Source of the DNA: Cyanophora paradoxa
Taxonomy: Eukaryota > Glaucocystophyceae > Cyanophorales > Cyanophoraceae
Length of the DNA stretch: 64,000 nucleotides
NCBI GenBank assembly: GCA_004431415.1
Contig: QPMI01000623.1
Span: 62,001-126,000, forward strand
Direction of reading: 5' to 3'
Shown here in pieces: positions 53,543 to 63,974 of this stretch. A program made the position numbers and the translations under genes. The notes beneath the pieces are model-generated. The model was not told where the DNA came from. It did not search any database and was given only the letters and a program-made list of their open reading frames with translations. The stretch's first letter is position 1. Each line of letters begins with the position of its first letter.

Positions 53543-56500
53543 CTAGGCGAGGATAACGAGGGCGGCGGCGAGGGCGAGGGCGAGGGCGAGGAGGCCCGCC
53601 CGGGCGCGGGCCGCCGCGGGGGGCGCGCCCCCGCTCGCGGGCCCCGGGGACGGGCCGGAGGCGGCGGTGGCGGCGCCGCCCTCGGGCCCGCAAGGATGGC
53701 GCCGGGGCGCCGAGCGGGGTGGCGGCGGCTCCGGGGCCGGGGGCGGGGGCGCTGGGGGCGAGGGTGCCGTCGGCGGTGACGAGGAGGAGGGCGTAGGGCC
53801 CGGCGAGGCGGAGGGGCACGCGGATGCGGGGCGGGGCGGGGCCCGGGAGGGCCTCGTGGGGCACCTCGCGCGGCTCGGGGGCCTCGAATGTCGCCACCCG
53901 CACGGAGCGCAGGGCGCCCCACAGCCGCACCACCACCACCGCCTCCGCCGCCGCCACCGTCCAGTCTGGCCCCGCCCGGGCCCTCAGGGGATGCGGTGGC
54001 GCAGGGAGCAGGGGACGCGGTGGCGCACTGGCGGAGGCGGCGGGGTCGAGGGCGGAAGGCCTTCCGACATAGTTCGTTACGTGGACGGCGAGGGTGCGGG
54101 GGTCGTCGGCGGCGGCCGCCGCCTCGAGGTGCAGGCGCCGGTCCAGCCCCGCCTCCAGCGCCGCCCACGGCGTCCCCGACTCCCGCAGCGCCGGGCCCGC
54201 CAGCGCCTCGAACCCTGCGCCCGTCACCGCTCGGCGCCACTGCGGGCGGGGCGGGGGCGGGCGGGGCGGGCCCGGGGTGGCGGGGCGGCCGTCGCGCATG
54301 TAGGCGGCGCCCGGGGCGTCGCGCAGGTAGAAGAGCGCCCCGCCCCCTGCGCCCCTCAGCGCCGCCGGGCGGGGCGCTGGCGGGCGCTGGGGGGCCGACC
54401 TTGGCCTTGGAGCGGAGGGCGGCGGCCGGCGGGGCGGCGGCGGCGCTGCTGAAGCCGAGGACGTCTGCCAGCGCGAGCTCCGTCCGGTTCGCCCCGTACT
54501 CTGCTCCGCCGGGGGCCGCCTCGAACACGCCCGGCGGGCAGGCGCGGCGGGGCGGGGGGCAGGGGGCGGGGCGGGGCACGGTCGAGGGCGGTGGGGCGGG
54601 GCCCCGTGAGGACGGCGGTGCCGCCGGCGGCGACGAAGGCGCGGATGGCCGCCGCCTCCGCGTCCGAGAGGGCCTCCAGCCCCGGGAAGTAGACCGTCTG
54701 CGGGCCCCGCGCCCCGCCTCGAATCCCCGGAGCGGGCTCGCGGGGGGGCGGGTGGGGCGGGCCTTGTAGCGGAAGAGGTCGGCGGCGGTGGCGGCGGGGC
54801 TCGCAAGGACGTCGAAGGGGACTGTTTTCTTGTAACGCCCCAGTACAAGGCGTGGGGCGTTACAAGAAAACAGAATACTCACCCCCGGCGTGCAGCAGCG
54901 CCCGCACCGTCCCCCGGTACTCCGACAGGTACGGCCGCGCGTAGCACGACCTGCGTTGTTCTCGGTGGGCCGGCGGCCCCGGGGGCGCGGGCGGGGCGGA
55001 GGGCACCAGAAGGGGGCCCACGCCCACCACACGGAGCCGACGTCGCAGCCGGCCGGCGGCGCCGTCGTGCAGAACTGCGGCCGCCGGCGGGTGAAACTGG
55101 GGCGGGCTCGGAGGGCGGGGGGCTGGCTCCAGGCTCCCACCTGCCCCGTGCCGGGCGCCGAGCTGGGCGGGGGTCAGGGGGCGGTGTGAGGAGGGGCGGG
55201 GGCAGCGGGCGCGCCGGTCGACGAAGTCTCTGGAGGGGGAGGAGAAGTAGACGGCGACGCCGGCGAGAGAGCGGCGGGGGAAGATGGCGGCCCCGTGCCG
55301 CGCCAGGAACCCGTACACCCGCCGCCGGTACTCCCGCCCCACGCTCTCCGTCTGCGCCCCCGCCCCGCCCCCTCGCCGTCCCCCCGCGAGCTCGAACGGC
55401 CGGGGGCGGAGGAGGGAGCGCGCGGGCCTTGCCGGGGATCTTGGTCTCGTAGGGGGCGTTCCCCGCGGCGATGCACTCGGCGAGTACCGCCTCCGCGTCC
55501 GACGCCTCCGACCCGTACGAGAAGGCCCACGACGGCTTCGACGGCCCCACCGCCCCCCGCCCGTACCTGCCCCCTCCCTCAGACGCCCGCGCGCGGCGTG
55601 CAGTCGGGGGGCGGGGCCGGGGCGCGCTTGAAGAGGGCGATGAGGGCCTGCCAGTCCTCCTCCCGCGCGCACCGCATCCCGTTCGCGTTGGAGAGCTTGT
55701 CGACCTGCCCCCGCCGCGGCTGGCGCCGGGCGGCTGGGGCGGGGCGCGGGGCGCGGGGACCTCCCAGACGACGGAGACGTTCTCCTCGGCGGTGAAGTAG
55801 CCCCCATCGAGGCCTAGCCGTGAAATAATGGTTCACGTGCAGCATCAGCTGCCTCACTGAGTAAACATCGATCATCTAAAACGCTTGAATCACCTGCTAA
55901 AGTCCCGTCCGCCCAGTCCACTGCGCCCCGCCCCGCCATGAGCCCCCGCCCCGCCCGCCCAGCCCCCGCCGGCCCGGCGCGCAGAGCACGCACGCGTGTA
56001 CACCTGCGAGGGCGGGGGCGTGAGGGGGAGGCGAGGGGCGGGGCGGGGCGCGGGGGCGCCTGGGCGAGGACGAGGGTGTCGGGCCGCTGCGCCCGCGCCT
56101 CCCGCGCCATCTCCGCCACGAACCGCCCCAGCGCCTCGTGCCTGCCACCCCGCCCTCGCCCCCGCCCGCTCCCCCGGCGCAGGGCGGGGCGGGCGGGGCG
56201 GGCGGGCCGCCAGACGATCCAGCGGCGGAAGACGGGGTCGCTCCAGTCGATCGCCCGCGGCAGCTGCAGGCCCGTCTCCCGCGCGAACGCCACTGCCCCT
56301 GCGCCCCGCCACGCTCTCCCCACGCCGCCGGGGCCCCGCGCGCGGCGGCGGCTCGCCAGGGAACGAGGTGTCGCTGAACTGGCGCACTGGGGGAGGTGAG
56401 CGGGGGGCGGGGGCCGGGGCGGCGGGGGCGCGGGCAACTGGAGTTGAAGTAGATGGGGACGTCCATCCAGAGGCCGTCGGCGCCGGCCTCCACGATCTTC

Positions 56501-57605
56501 CGCACGCGCCCCGCGAAGTACTCCCGCCACCCGCCTGCCCCGCCTCAGCACCCGCGCACGCCCCGCCGCGCCCGCGCCTGCACGGCCCCGCCCGCGCACT
56601 GTTCGGTGACATCCACGCCTGCGCGCGGCCGGGCGGGGGCGTCAGAGCGGCCGGGGGACCCGCGGAGGGGCGCCTCACCCCCTCCTGGTGCCCTTGCACC
56701 CACCAGGCACCCGGGTCGCCTGCGGCCGTCGGCCCGGGGCTCGGCGGCGGGACAAAAGGGGGGAGGGCGGGGCGGGGGCGGGGCTCGGGCGGGCCTGGGC
56801 GGATGATGTTGGAGAGGTTGGCCTGCGGCGTGCACTTCCACGTCGAGCCGCCCCCCGCCAGCGCCATCTGCCCCCGTCACGCCCCCGACCCCACCACCGC
56901 TCCCCGCGCCCCGCGCACCTCACTGCACTCGTCGTAGTACGACCACCCGCGCTGCAGCTGCGGCCCCGCACGCGTCGGCCGCGGCCACCCTCGTACACGC
57001 GCGCCGATCGCGACCGACGGGGACGCACCCAGTCCGGATGCAGCTCGGACATCGGGGTCCGGCCCCATTTCGTCACCGCCTCAAGGGCGGGTATGTACCA
57101 CACGGTCTTCAAGCCCGCCGCGTGTGCCGCGTTCTGCGCGCCCGATGAACGGTCTCTCCCGCGCCGAAATTATAGCGCAAAGGCGCACGTTTATCCTCCG
57201 CGCTATCACCATACTCTTCTCGAACTCCGTGTCGTTGTCCTGATTCAACGCCTGCGTCGTTGGGCCCGGCCCGCGCGTGCGGCGGTTGCCGGTAAACTGC
57301 CGGCGCGCGCGCGCGCGCATGGGTCGGATTTCGTACATTATCGATCTCAATCACGTTGACGTGTTGCGAGGCCAAATCTTCAACGAGGCTCGCGAGGTAT
57401 GCATTTGCGGTGGAGTCTGAACGTGCGGCGCACGTACGTCAGCAAAGCAAACCCTCGGGAGCGGTCGCCGACACTCGGTTCATGCACCATTCCAACTCGA
57501 GAAATACTGGAGGTGACCGACCCTCGCGCCGTGAGCCCAGCCGATTGAGGCGAGAGCGCCCTGCGCGAACGAGAGCGCCAACAGAGCCACGGCAAACGCG
57601 CGCAT
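53543..57605 (-). CDS. Secreted TIM-barrel glycoside hydrolase with C-terminal membrane-anchor signal
   Basis: The ATG at 57605 encodes a clear signal peptide, MRAFAVALLALSFAQGALA. Next come DSTANAYLASLVEDLASQHV with NVIEIDN, then over a G+C intron LNQDNDTEFEKSMVIARRIN, then NAAHAAGLKTVWYIPALEAV with MSELHPDWVR. Further exons give GSTWKCTPQANLSNIIRP, VRKIVEAGADGLWMDVPIYF, QFSDTSFPGE, LQLPRAIDWSDPVFRRWIVW, RPDTLVLAQ, DKLSNANGMRCAREEDWQAL, PSKPSWAFSYGSEASDAEAV, EYRRRVYGFLARHGAAIFPR, YLSEYRGTVRALLHAG, VPFDVLASPAATAADLFRYK, VYFPGLEALSDAEAAAIRAF and VAAGGTAVLTG. This is a TIM barrel followed by a Rossmann-like trimerisation-type domain, as in beta-galactosidase-related or GHL hydrolases. The C-terminus ends in a hydrophobic Leu/Ala helix (LLALALALAAALVILA) right before the TAG at 53543, typical of a GPI-anchor signal or tail anchor. 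Substrate unknown. Confidence 0.72.
54822..54882 (-). repeat. 61-nt intron made almost entirely of a perfect 21-bp hairpin
   Basis: The arms are 54822-54842 and 54853-54873, perfectly complementary over 21 bp with a 10-nt loop. On the coding (-) strand the intron reads gtgagtatt, then the hairpin, whose last bases ACAG form the acceptor. Splicing joins HAG..G to VPFDVLAS in phase in the glycoside hydrolase. Confidence 0.85.
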
Positions 57606-57743
57606 TGCAAGTGGGCTCGATCCGACGCGCAGGGAGAGTAACCGCGAGGCCTGCCGCCTGCCGCTTGCAGCCTGCTGCCTGCAGCTGAGCGGGGTAGAGG
57701 TCTCTTCGTTCGCAACTGTTCAGGGCGGCGATTAAAGTTCGAC

Positions 57744-59708
57744 GATGCTCCGCCACAGCATAAAGATCTTCGCCAGGCCCTCCAGCAGCGGCCTGAACGT
57801 AGCAGTATCGGCTCGCGCGTTCGCATCGAAGGCGGCCAGCAAAGATGCCCAGAGGTTCGAGTTCACGGTGCGCCCGGCAGCGCGCGTGTGTTAGATACCT
57901 CTAGCTTCCCCGGAGACGAGGCTTGGGGACGGCTTTGAGATGCGCGCGCGCCGCCCGTGCGCGATCCGGGCTGATTTCATCGCGCCCCGACGTTTTTGCC
58001 ATTAGCCCTTCGAGAGCCACCGCTGCGAGCCCCCGCCGAACTTCGCATACTCTACCAAGGAGGAGATGATGCGGTTCCACCGGGAGATGTACGAGATGAG
58101 GCGCATGGAGCTGGTTTCGGACACCCTTTACAAGGCGAAGATGATCCGCGGCTTCTGCCACCTCTACGATGGCCAGGTTCTTCAGCTTTCTTTATCCGTG
58201 CCGCCGGCGGGCCCGAAGCGCCCGCGCGCCCGCGATCAAGCCGTGCGTTCTGGCGCCGACCCGCCCACGCCGCGCAGGAGGCCATCACATCCGGCATGGA
58301 GGCGGTGCTCACGAAGCAGGACTCCGTGATCACCTCGTACCGCGACCACTGCACTCAGGCGCGGCGCACCGTCTGGCCGGCCCTCGTCTCGCGTCGCTTC
58401 AGTTTCTGATCCGCACCGCGCCCGCACGCAGTGGGGCCGCGGCGACTCCGTCTTCAGCATCATGGCCGAGCTTATGGGCCGGTATCCTGGTGCGCGTGCC
58501 CTCCGCGTGCCTTCTTTTGTTCCTTTCGTGACCTCTTCCGCCAGGCTGCTCGAAGGGAAAGGGCGGCTCCATGCACTTGTACAAGCGCGACGCCAACTTC
58601 TTTGGCGGCAACGGCATCGTCGGCGCGCAGGGCCCGCTCGGCACCGGCCTCGCCTTCTACCACAAGTGCGCCGTGCGGGACCGCGAAGGCGCGGCTGAGC
58701 CTCTGACGCTCCGCCCCAGGTACCAGAACACTGGCGGCGTCGCCGTAACCATCTACGGTGACGGTGCCGCGAACCAGGTGCCGAGACCGCTCCTCCGCCG
58801 GCCCGCTCCCTCGCCCGCCTGACGCCGGGCGCCTCGCAGGGCCAGCTGTTCGAGGCCTTCAACATGGCGGCCCTGTGGCAGCTCCCCTGCATCTACGTCT
58901 GCGAGAACAACAAGTGCGCGCCGGCCGCCGAGGGCGTCGCCGGAGCGAGCGGTGGTCCTCTGACCGCACGCGCGCTGCAGGTACGCCATGGGCACGTCGA
59001 ACAAGCGGTCAGCGTACGCGGAGACGTACTACACGCGCGGCGACTACATCCCGGGCCTGGAGGTGCGGGGCGGCGGGGCGGGGCGGGCGGGGCGGGGGTG
59101 ACGGGGGCGGGGGGGCAGGTGGACGGAATGGACGTGCTGGCGGTCAAGGTCGCCTTCGAGTACGCCGTCGCCCACGCCAAGGCGCCCCCGCCCCGCCCCG
59201 CCCCGCCCCCCTCCCCCGCACCCGCCCCGCCTGACGGGGCGGCGGGGCAGAACAACGGCCCGATCCTGCTCGAGCTGGACACGTACCGGTACCACGGCCA
59301 CTCCATGTCCGACCCCGGCCTCTACCGCTCCAAGGACGAGGCCCGCCCCCCGCCCCCGTCCCCGCCCCCGCCCCCGCGCCTCTCCGCGCTGATCGGCGCT
59401 GCAGGTCACGGAGACGCGGCAGACGCGCGACCCGATCGAGCGCGTGAAGGCGCGCATCATCTCCAGCGGCTGGGCCACCGAGGAGGAGCTCAAGGTCCGC
59501 CCGCCTTCGCCCCGGCCCCCGCCGGCGGGCGCCAACGGCCGCGGCGCAGGCGGTGGAGAAGGAGATCCGCGGGAAGGTGGACGCCGAGATCGAGAAGGCC
59601 AAGGCTGCCCCGGAGCCGCCCGTCAGCGAGCTCACCAACGACATCTACAGCGGCAAGACCCCCCAGTTCATCCGTATGCCCGACTTCAAGGCCTCCTTCT
59701 GGGCATGA
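57744..59708 (+). CDS. PDHA1: Pyruvate dehydrogenase E1 component, alpha subunit (mitochondrial)
   Basis: The ATG at 57744 gives a basic Ser/Ala-rich presequence, [20 protein letters not shown], then [12 protein letters not shown]. Exons follow with [136 protein letters not shown] and CENNK. The GDG...NN thiamine-diphosphate motif is therefore split by one intron. Next are [40 protein letters not shown] and [20 protein letters not shown], the phosphorylation loop that pyruvate dehydrogenase kinase targets in animals. The end reads [20 protein letters not shown] through [17 protein letters not shown] to the TGA at 59708. This enzyme feeds acetyl-CoA to the TCA cycle. The start is 138 bp from the divergent glycoside hydrolase start. 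Confidence 0.96.
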
Positions 59709-60154
59709 GCCGTAGCTTCTTACGGCATCTGTAGCGTTCATTTCAAGGAGTAGGTCCCCTGCAGAACGGATGCATCGCAGCTTTTTCAAGCGATCCGAAT
59801 ATGATCGATATCGAATGCAATTATCGTATATCGAATTGAATGCGCCGTCAGCCGCGGCCGGCGCCGCCTATGCAGCCGCTTACTAAGCCGCATGCATATG
59901 CGCATATACTAGTATGCATATGCGCATCATGGCATGCGCATGTTGATCCGGGCCTGGGTACAGCCGCTCAACGGGCCTGGTTACAGCAAACCCAGCACCT
60001 TGCATTGCCGGCGCCGTGCTCGTACGTGGTTAAGCCCATAGATCGCTCCTCGGCCCGACCAGTGCGCTCCTCGGCCCCCCTGCACGCGCGGTATCGGCGA
60101 CACCTTTGAACAAAGCCGCCGTTCACCTGTCCAAGCGGCCTGCAGCGCTTGCAC
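59709..60154. other. Intergenic with imperfect palindromic repeat
   Basis: No gene was recognised. GCATATGCGCAT occurs at 59894 and 59916 around a central actagt. Both are nearly self-complementary, so the 59890-59942 stretch could fold into several alternative hairpins. gcatgcgcat-type words resemble the boxes of the tandem array at 22-23 kb, but the surrounding sequence does not match. Confidence 0.5.
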
Positions 60155-63011
60155 ATGGACAGCATCAAGGTTCGCGCTCCCACCACCCCGCTGCTCAGAA
60201 CGTGGTAGCTCTTAGCACTCAGAGTGCTGCGGCTGCGCCCGCGTTCGGCCGCCCCAAATAGACGTCGTTTTCTTTTCTCTTATCCTTTCTCGCGCCGTAG
60301 AAATGGGCCCTGTGCAAGTCGAGCAACGGCCCGGAGGAGGAGCGCCCAGCGTTCGACAATCGGGCCCGCGACATCCTCGAGCTCTGGGCTAGAGAGCTAG
60401 GTGCACACTTGCATTCGCGCCGACGCTGAAATTCGACCCCGCCTCTTGACACGCCCGCCGCAGTCGACCAGCGAAAGTACACGACCTTCGCACAGTGGGA
60501 ACAGTGCGTGCCCGAGTGCCGTGCATGAGTCTCCCTGTTTTCTCATGCTCGGTCGTCCGCAGTGACAAGGGTCAGAGGAGATCTGGTTTCCTGTGACCGC
60601 TCTGCGATATCTGACTTGCGCTCCTTTTCCTTTCTCTTCGGCTCACAGAGAAGATGATGGACGTGCGTGTATCGTCTCTCTTTCGCATCCTCGCTTTTGG
60701 CAGCGCCTGAATCTCTTCTTGCCCGCGTGACAGGCCTACTTTGCAAACGCCCGCTCGAAGGAGGATCTTGTGTACCTGAAAGAATTTCTGCGGACGATGG
60801 GAAAGTAAGCGGCTTGCATTCCTTTGTCGCGGGCGTTGCAGATTGTCGTCGCAGGTCCGTCACCAACCACCTGGAGCAGCTGTACGACGAGCAGGTCAGC
60901 GGGCTGAAGACGAAGCTCTTGCTCGTGCACCAGGCGATGGAGGACTGCCAGCTCCTGAAGTCCGTCGCCGTCGCGATCAGAGGTGCGGGGCCGCTGTGGC
61001 GTGGTCGGCGGCCTCGGGTGCGAGGGCCGCGCAGGGGAGTTCGCGGCGCGGCTGGACGAGATGGGGCGCGACATCGAGGAGTTCAAGCACAAGATGGAGC
61101 TCGTTGTGCAGATGTCCATCGGCCGCATCGAGGAGAGCCGCGGCGACAGCATCGTGCGCTTCCCCCGCTAGCCCCCGCCCGACCGCCCTCACTCCGCCCC
61201 CAGTCCGTCTTGCAAGAGGGCTTGGAGAAGGCGCAGGAGGAGATCGCTCGGTAGGCGCTGCCCCTGTCGCGCCGGCCGTCTGCGTTGACGGGCGCTGCGG
61301 GCAGGCTGCACGAGCTGCAGCGGCTGCAGGAGACGCAGAACAAGAAGGCGAAGGAGTGCATCGAGGCGATGCAGCACGCGCTGCGCAACGCGGAGCGGGA
61401 CAAGGGCATCCTCGAGCGCGGGCTCGCCGAGGCCCGCATGGAGATCGCCCGCCTCAAGGGCCTCGCCACCGCCCCGCCGTCCGCGCCCCCGCCCTCGAGC
61501 CCCCGGCGCCCGCCTGCTGACACCCCGCCGCGCAGCGCCTCGCCGCCGCCGCCGACGGCGAGCGTGCCGCTACCCCCGATCGCGGAAGGCGCTCCGGAGG
61601 TGGAGGCAGCAGCGGAGGCGCGCAGCTCGGAGGGCACCGCCGACGCTGCGCCGGCGGCGCCGGCGCCGGCGCCGGAGGAGGGCGCGGGGAGCCCGCGGGA
61701 GAGGTCGCCGCCGGAGGCCGAGCACGCACCGGCAGAGGCGCCCGAGGCCGACACTCCTCCCGCCCCCGCCGATGAGCCTGAAACCCCGTCGGCGGACCCG
61801 CCAGCTGCCCCCGCGCCGCCGCCGCCCTCGACGCCGGCGGCACCGGCAGCGGCGAACGGCGCGCCGGTCGCGGCGCCGGCGCCGGCGCCCCTCGGGAAGA
61901 CGATGCTTGCGAAGACCCCGATCCCCTGCCCGCGGCAGCGGCAGCGGCTGCGACGAAGCCGATGGCCGGCGCTCAGCCCGGCGGCAGGTCGCAGGCAGCA
62001 GCAGCAGCGCCCCCGGGCCACGCTTCGGCAGCGCCGGGCCCGGTCGCGGCGGCGAGCAGCGAGCAGAAGAAGCCGGCAGGGGCGCAGGGGCCTGCCGCGG
62101 CGTCCAAAGCGCCTGCAGGGCAGCAGGCTGCGCCCGCCGGGCGGCCGCAAGCACAGGCGCAGGGGGCGGCAGCGAAGCTCGCGCCGTGGCAGTCGGCGCG
62201 GCCAAAAACCGCCCCGGCCGCCCCGAGCTTCGTGCCGTCACCGGCGGTGGCGGCGGCGCGGGCGAGGGCGGAGGCTGCGGCACGCGCGGCGGCGGCGGCG
62301 GCGGCGGGGCCGACGAAGGCGGGGAGCCCGCCTTCCCAGCGGCCGGCGCCGGCGGCCGGCGCGGCGGGGGGCGCGGCGGCGGCGTCGGAGATCGGGACGG
62401 GCGGGGCGAGGTGAGTCTGGAGCGCTTCGCGGAGCTCTTCCAGCTCTCCCCGAGGGCCGTCGAGGTGCCCCGGGCGCGCCCGCACGCCGCGGGGCCGCGC
62501 CGACGCCGGCCTCCGCAGCGGGCGATCGCGGAGGAGGAGGAGAAGCGCAAGCGCGAGGCCGCCGCCGCGGAGGCCGCCCGCAAGGCCGCCCACGCCCCCA
62601 AGCCCGGCACCGCCCCCGCGGCCGCCAAGCCCGCGCTGAAACCCGCCCCCGCGCCTGCGCCCGCGGCGGCCGCGGCGAAGGAGGCCGCCGCCCCGCGGCC
62701 CGCCGCCAACGGCGCGCCGAAGACGGAGACACCCGCGGCGACCCCCGCGGCGGGGCCGGCGGCGGGGCCGGCGGCGGGGCCGGCGGGGGTTGCGGGCGGG
62801 GAGAAGCCGACGAAGAAGCCGAGCGAGGAGTACACGGAGGAGGAGAATCCGTTCGCCGAGGGTGCGCGCCCCGCCCGCCCCCCTCGCCCCGCCACCCCAG
62901 CCCGGCCCAGCGGCGGTTGACGCGGTGCGGGGCGCAGGGTGGTCGCCCCTGGACGCGGTGAAGAACATCGCGCCCAACCCGGGCCGCAAGATGCCACTGT
63001 CCGGCAGCTAG
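60155..63011 (+). CDS. Coiled-coil protein with long Ala/Pro-rich tail, unidentified
   Basis: The likely start MDSIK (60155) splices in phase to KWALCKSSNGPEEERPAFDN with RARDILELWARELG (60301). Then come DQRKYTTFAQWEQ, AYFANARSKEDLVYLKEFLR with TMGK, VTNHLEQLYDEQVSGLKTKL and VHQAMEDCQLLKSVAVAIR. These are followed by EFAARLDEMGRDIEEFKHKM with ELVVQMSIGRIEESRGD, SVLQEGLEKAQEEIAR, and RLHELQRLQETQNKKAKECI with LRNAERDKGILERGLAEARM. This is a helical, heptad-rich N-terminal half. The second half is Ala/Pro/Glu low complexity, with an SLERFAELFQLSPRAVE helix, a Lys/Glu-rich helix EEEEKRKREAAAAEAARKAA, tandem AAGP units near 62750 and SEEYTEEENPFAE. The end is DAVKNIAPNPGRKMPLSGS and a TAG at 63011. 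Family not recognised; the Ala/Pro exons are open in several frames so limits there are uncertain. Confidence 0.6.
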
Positions 63012-63224
63012 CTCGAGCCTGCCCCCCGCGCGCCTCCGCCTGCCCTTGAGCTTCGGAGCACGTGTCGCAGCGCCGGCGCTGTTGAAGCTCGCGTGCGAGA
63101 GCTTGATATGCGTGCACACGTACGAGTACGCGTGCCGTGCCGCGGCCGGCGAGTGTGCTCAGTGCGCCGAAGTGCGCCGCTTAGTGCGGCTCCGCCCGGG
63201 TACAGGATTCTTGCCAGTTCTACG

Positions 63225-63974
63225 ATGACTGCGTTCTCTTTCTCCCCCGTTACCGCGAAGCCCACCAGTGCGATCACTGCAGAGGCGTTTCTAAAGCCCG
63301 CCGGACTGTCGTCCCGCCGTGCGCTGGTCGCTCGGGCCCAGCCTCGTTTTACCGCCCGCACCTTCGAGGCCGCGCCGGCTCCGAGCCGTCGGTTCTTCGT
63401 CGTCGCGTCCGAGGTGAGACGCAGCCCTTCCTCGCCGCCCGCCAGCCTGCGCGCACGTGCTTCCTGGGACCGCACAGTGACGTATGCGATCGCAAATGAT
63501 CGCACATAGCCAGCGTTACCGGACGATCACCCGTCACGTTTAGCCCATCATTGCTCGCAGTCCGCCCGAGGGCAGTCCGCCCCGGGGAGTGACGCATCGC
63601 AGGAGCAGGAGAAGCCCGAGGTGCCGGCGGCGGGCGGGGACAAGAAGAAGGACATTTACATGTCGGACGAGGAGATGGACACCCCGAAGTGTACGTCTGC
63701 GAATGTGGCACCGGGCGTGGGGCCAGCGCGCGTCTCACTGGGAGCAGACGTGGCGACGCCGCGGCAGCGGAAGATGCTCCGGGACGAGGTCGCGAACCCC
63801 TACCGCCAGAATTGGTTCTTCCTCATCTCCGTCGGGGTCCGCGCCCCCGGCCCCCGGGGCGCGCTCCCCGCCTCGTATGAGCCTGTGGCCTCCTCACTAA
63901 CCGCCGGCCCGGCCGGTGCCCCGATCCAGATTGCGATCCTTGCCATCCTTAGCTACGTGACCGGCGCAATTTGA
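63225..63974 (+). CDS. Small plastid-targeted protein with one C-terminal membrane helix
   Basis: The ATG at 63225 gives MTAFSFSPVTAKPTSAITAE with FLKPAGLSSRRALVARAQPR and FTARTFEAAPAPSRRFFVVA. This is Ser/Ala/Arg-rich with almost no acidic residues, as in a chloroplast transit peptide, and has no preceding signal peptide. After an intron ending gtgacgcatcgcag come EQEKPEVPAAGGDKKKDIYM and SDEEMDTPK. Over another intron come YVATPRQRKMLRDEVANPYR and QNWFFLISVG, then over a third intron IAILAILSYVTGAI and a TGA at 63974. Mature protein about 80-90 residues: acidic start, basic stretch, one transmembrane helix at the very C-terminus. A relation to DUF3493/LPA3-type PSII assembly proteins was considered because of the NPYR context, but it is weak. 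Thylakoid location is inferred. Confidence 0.6.
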
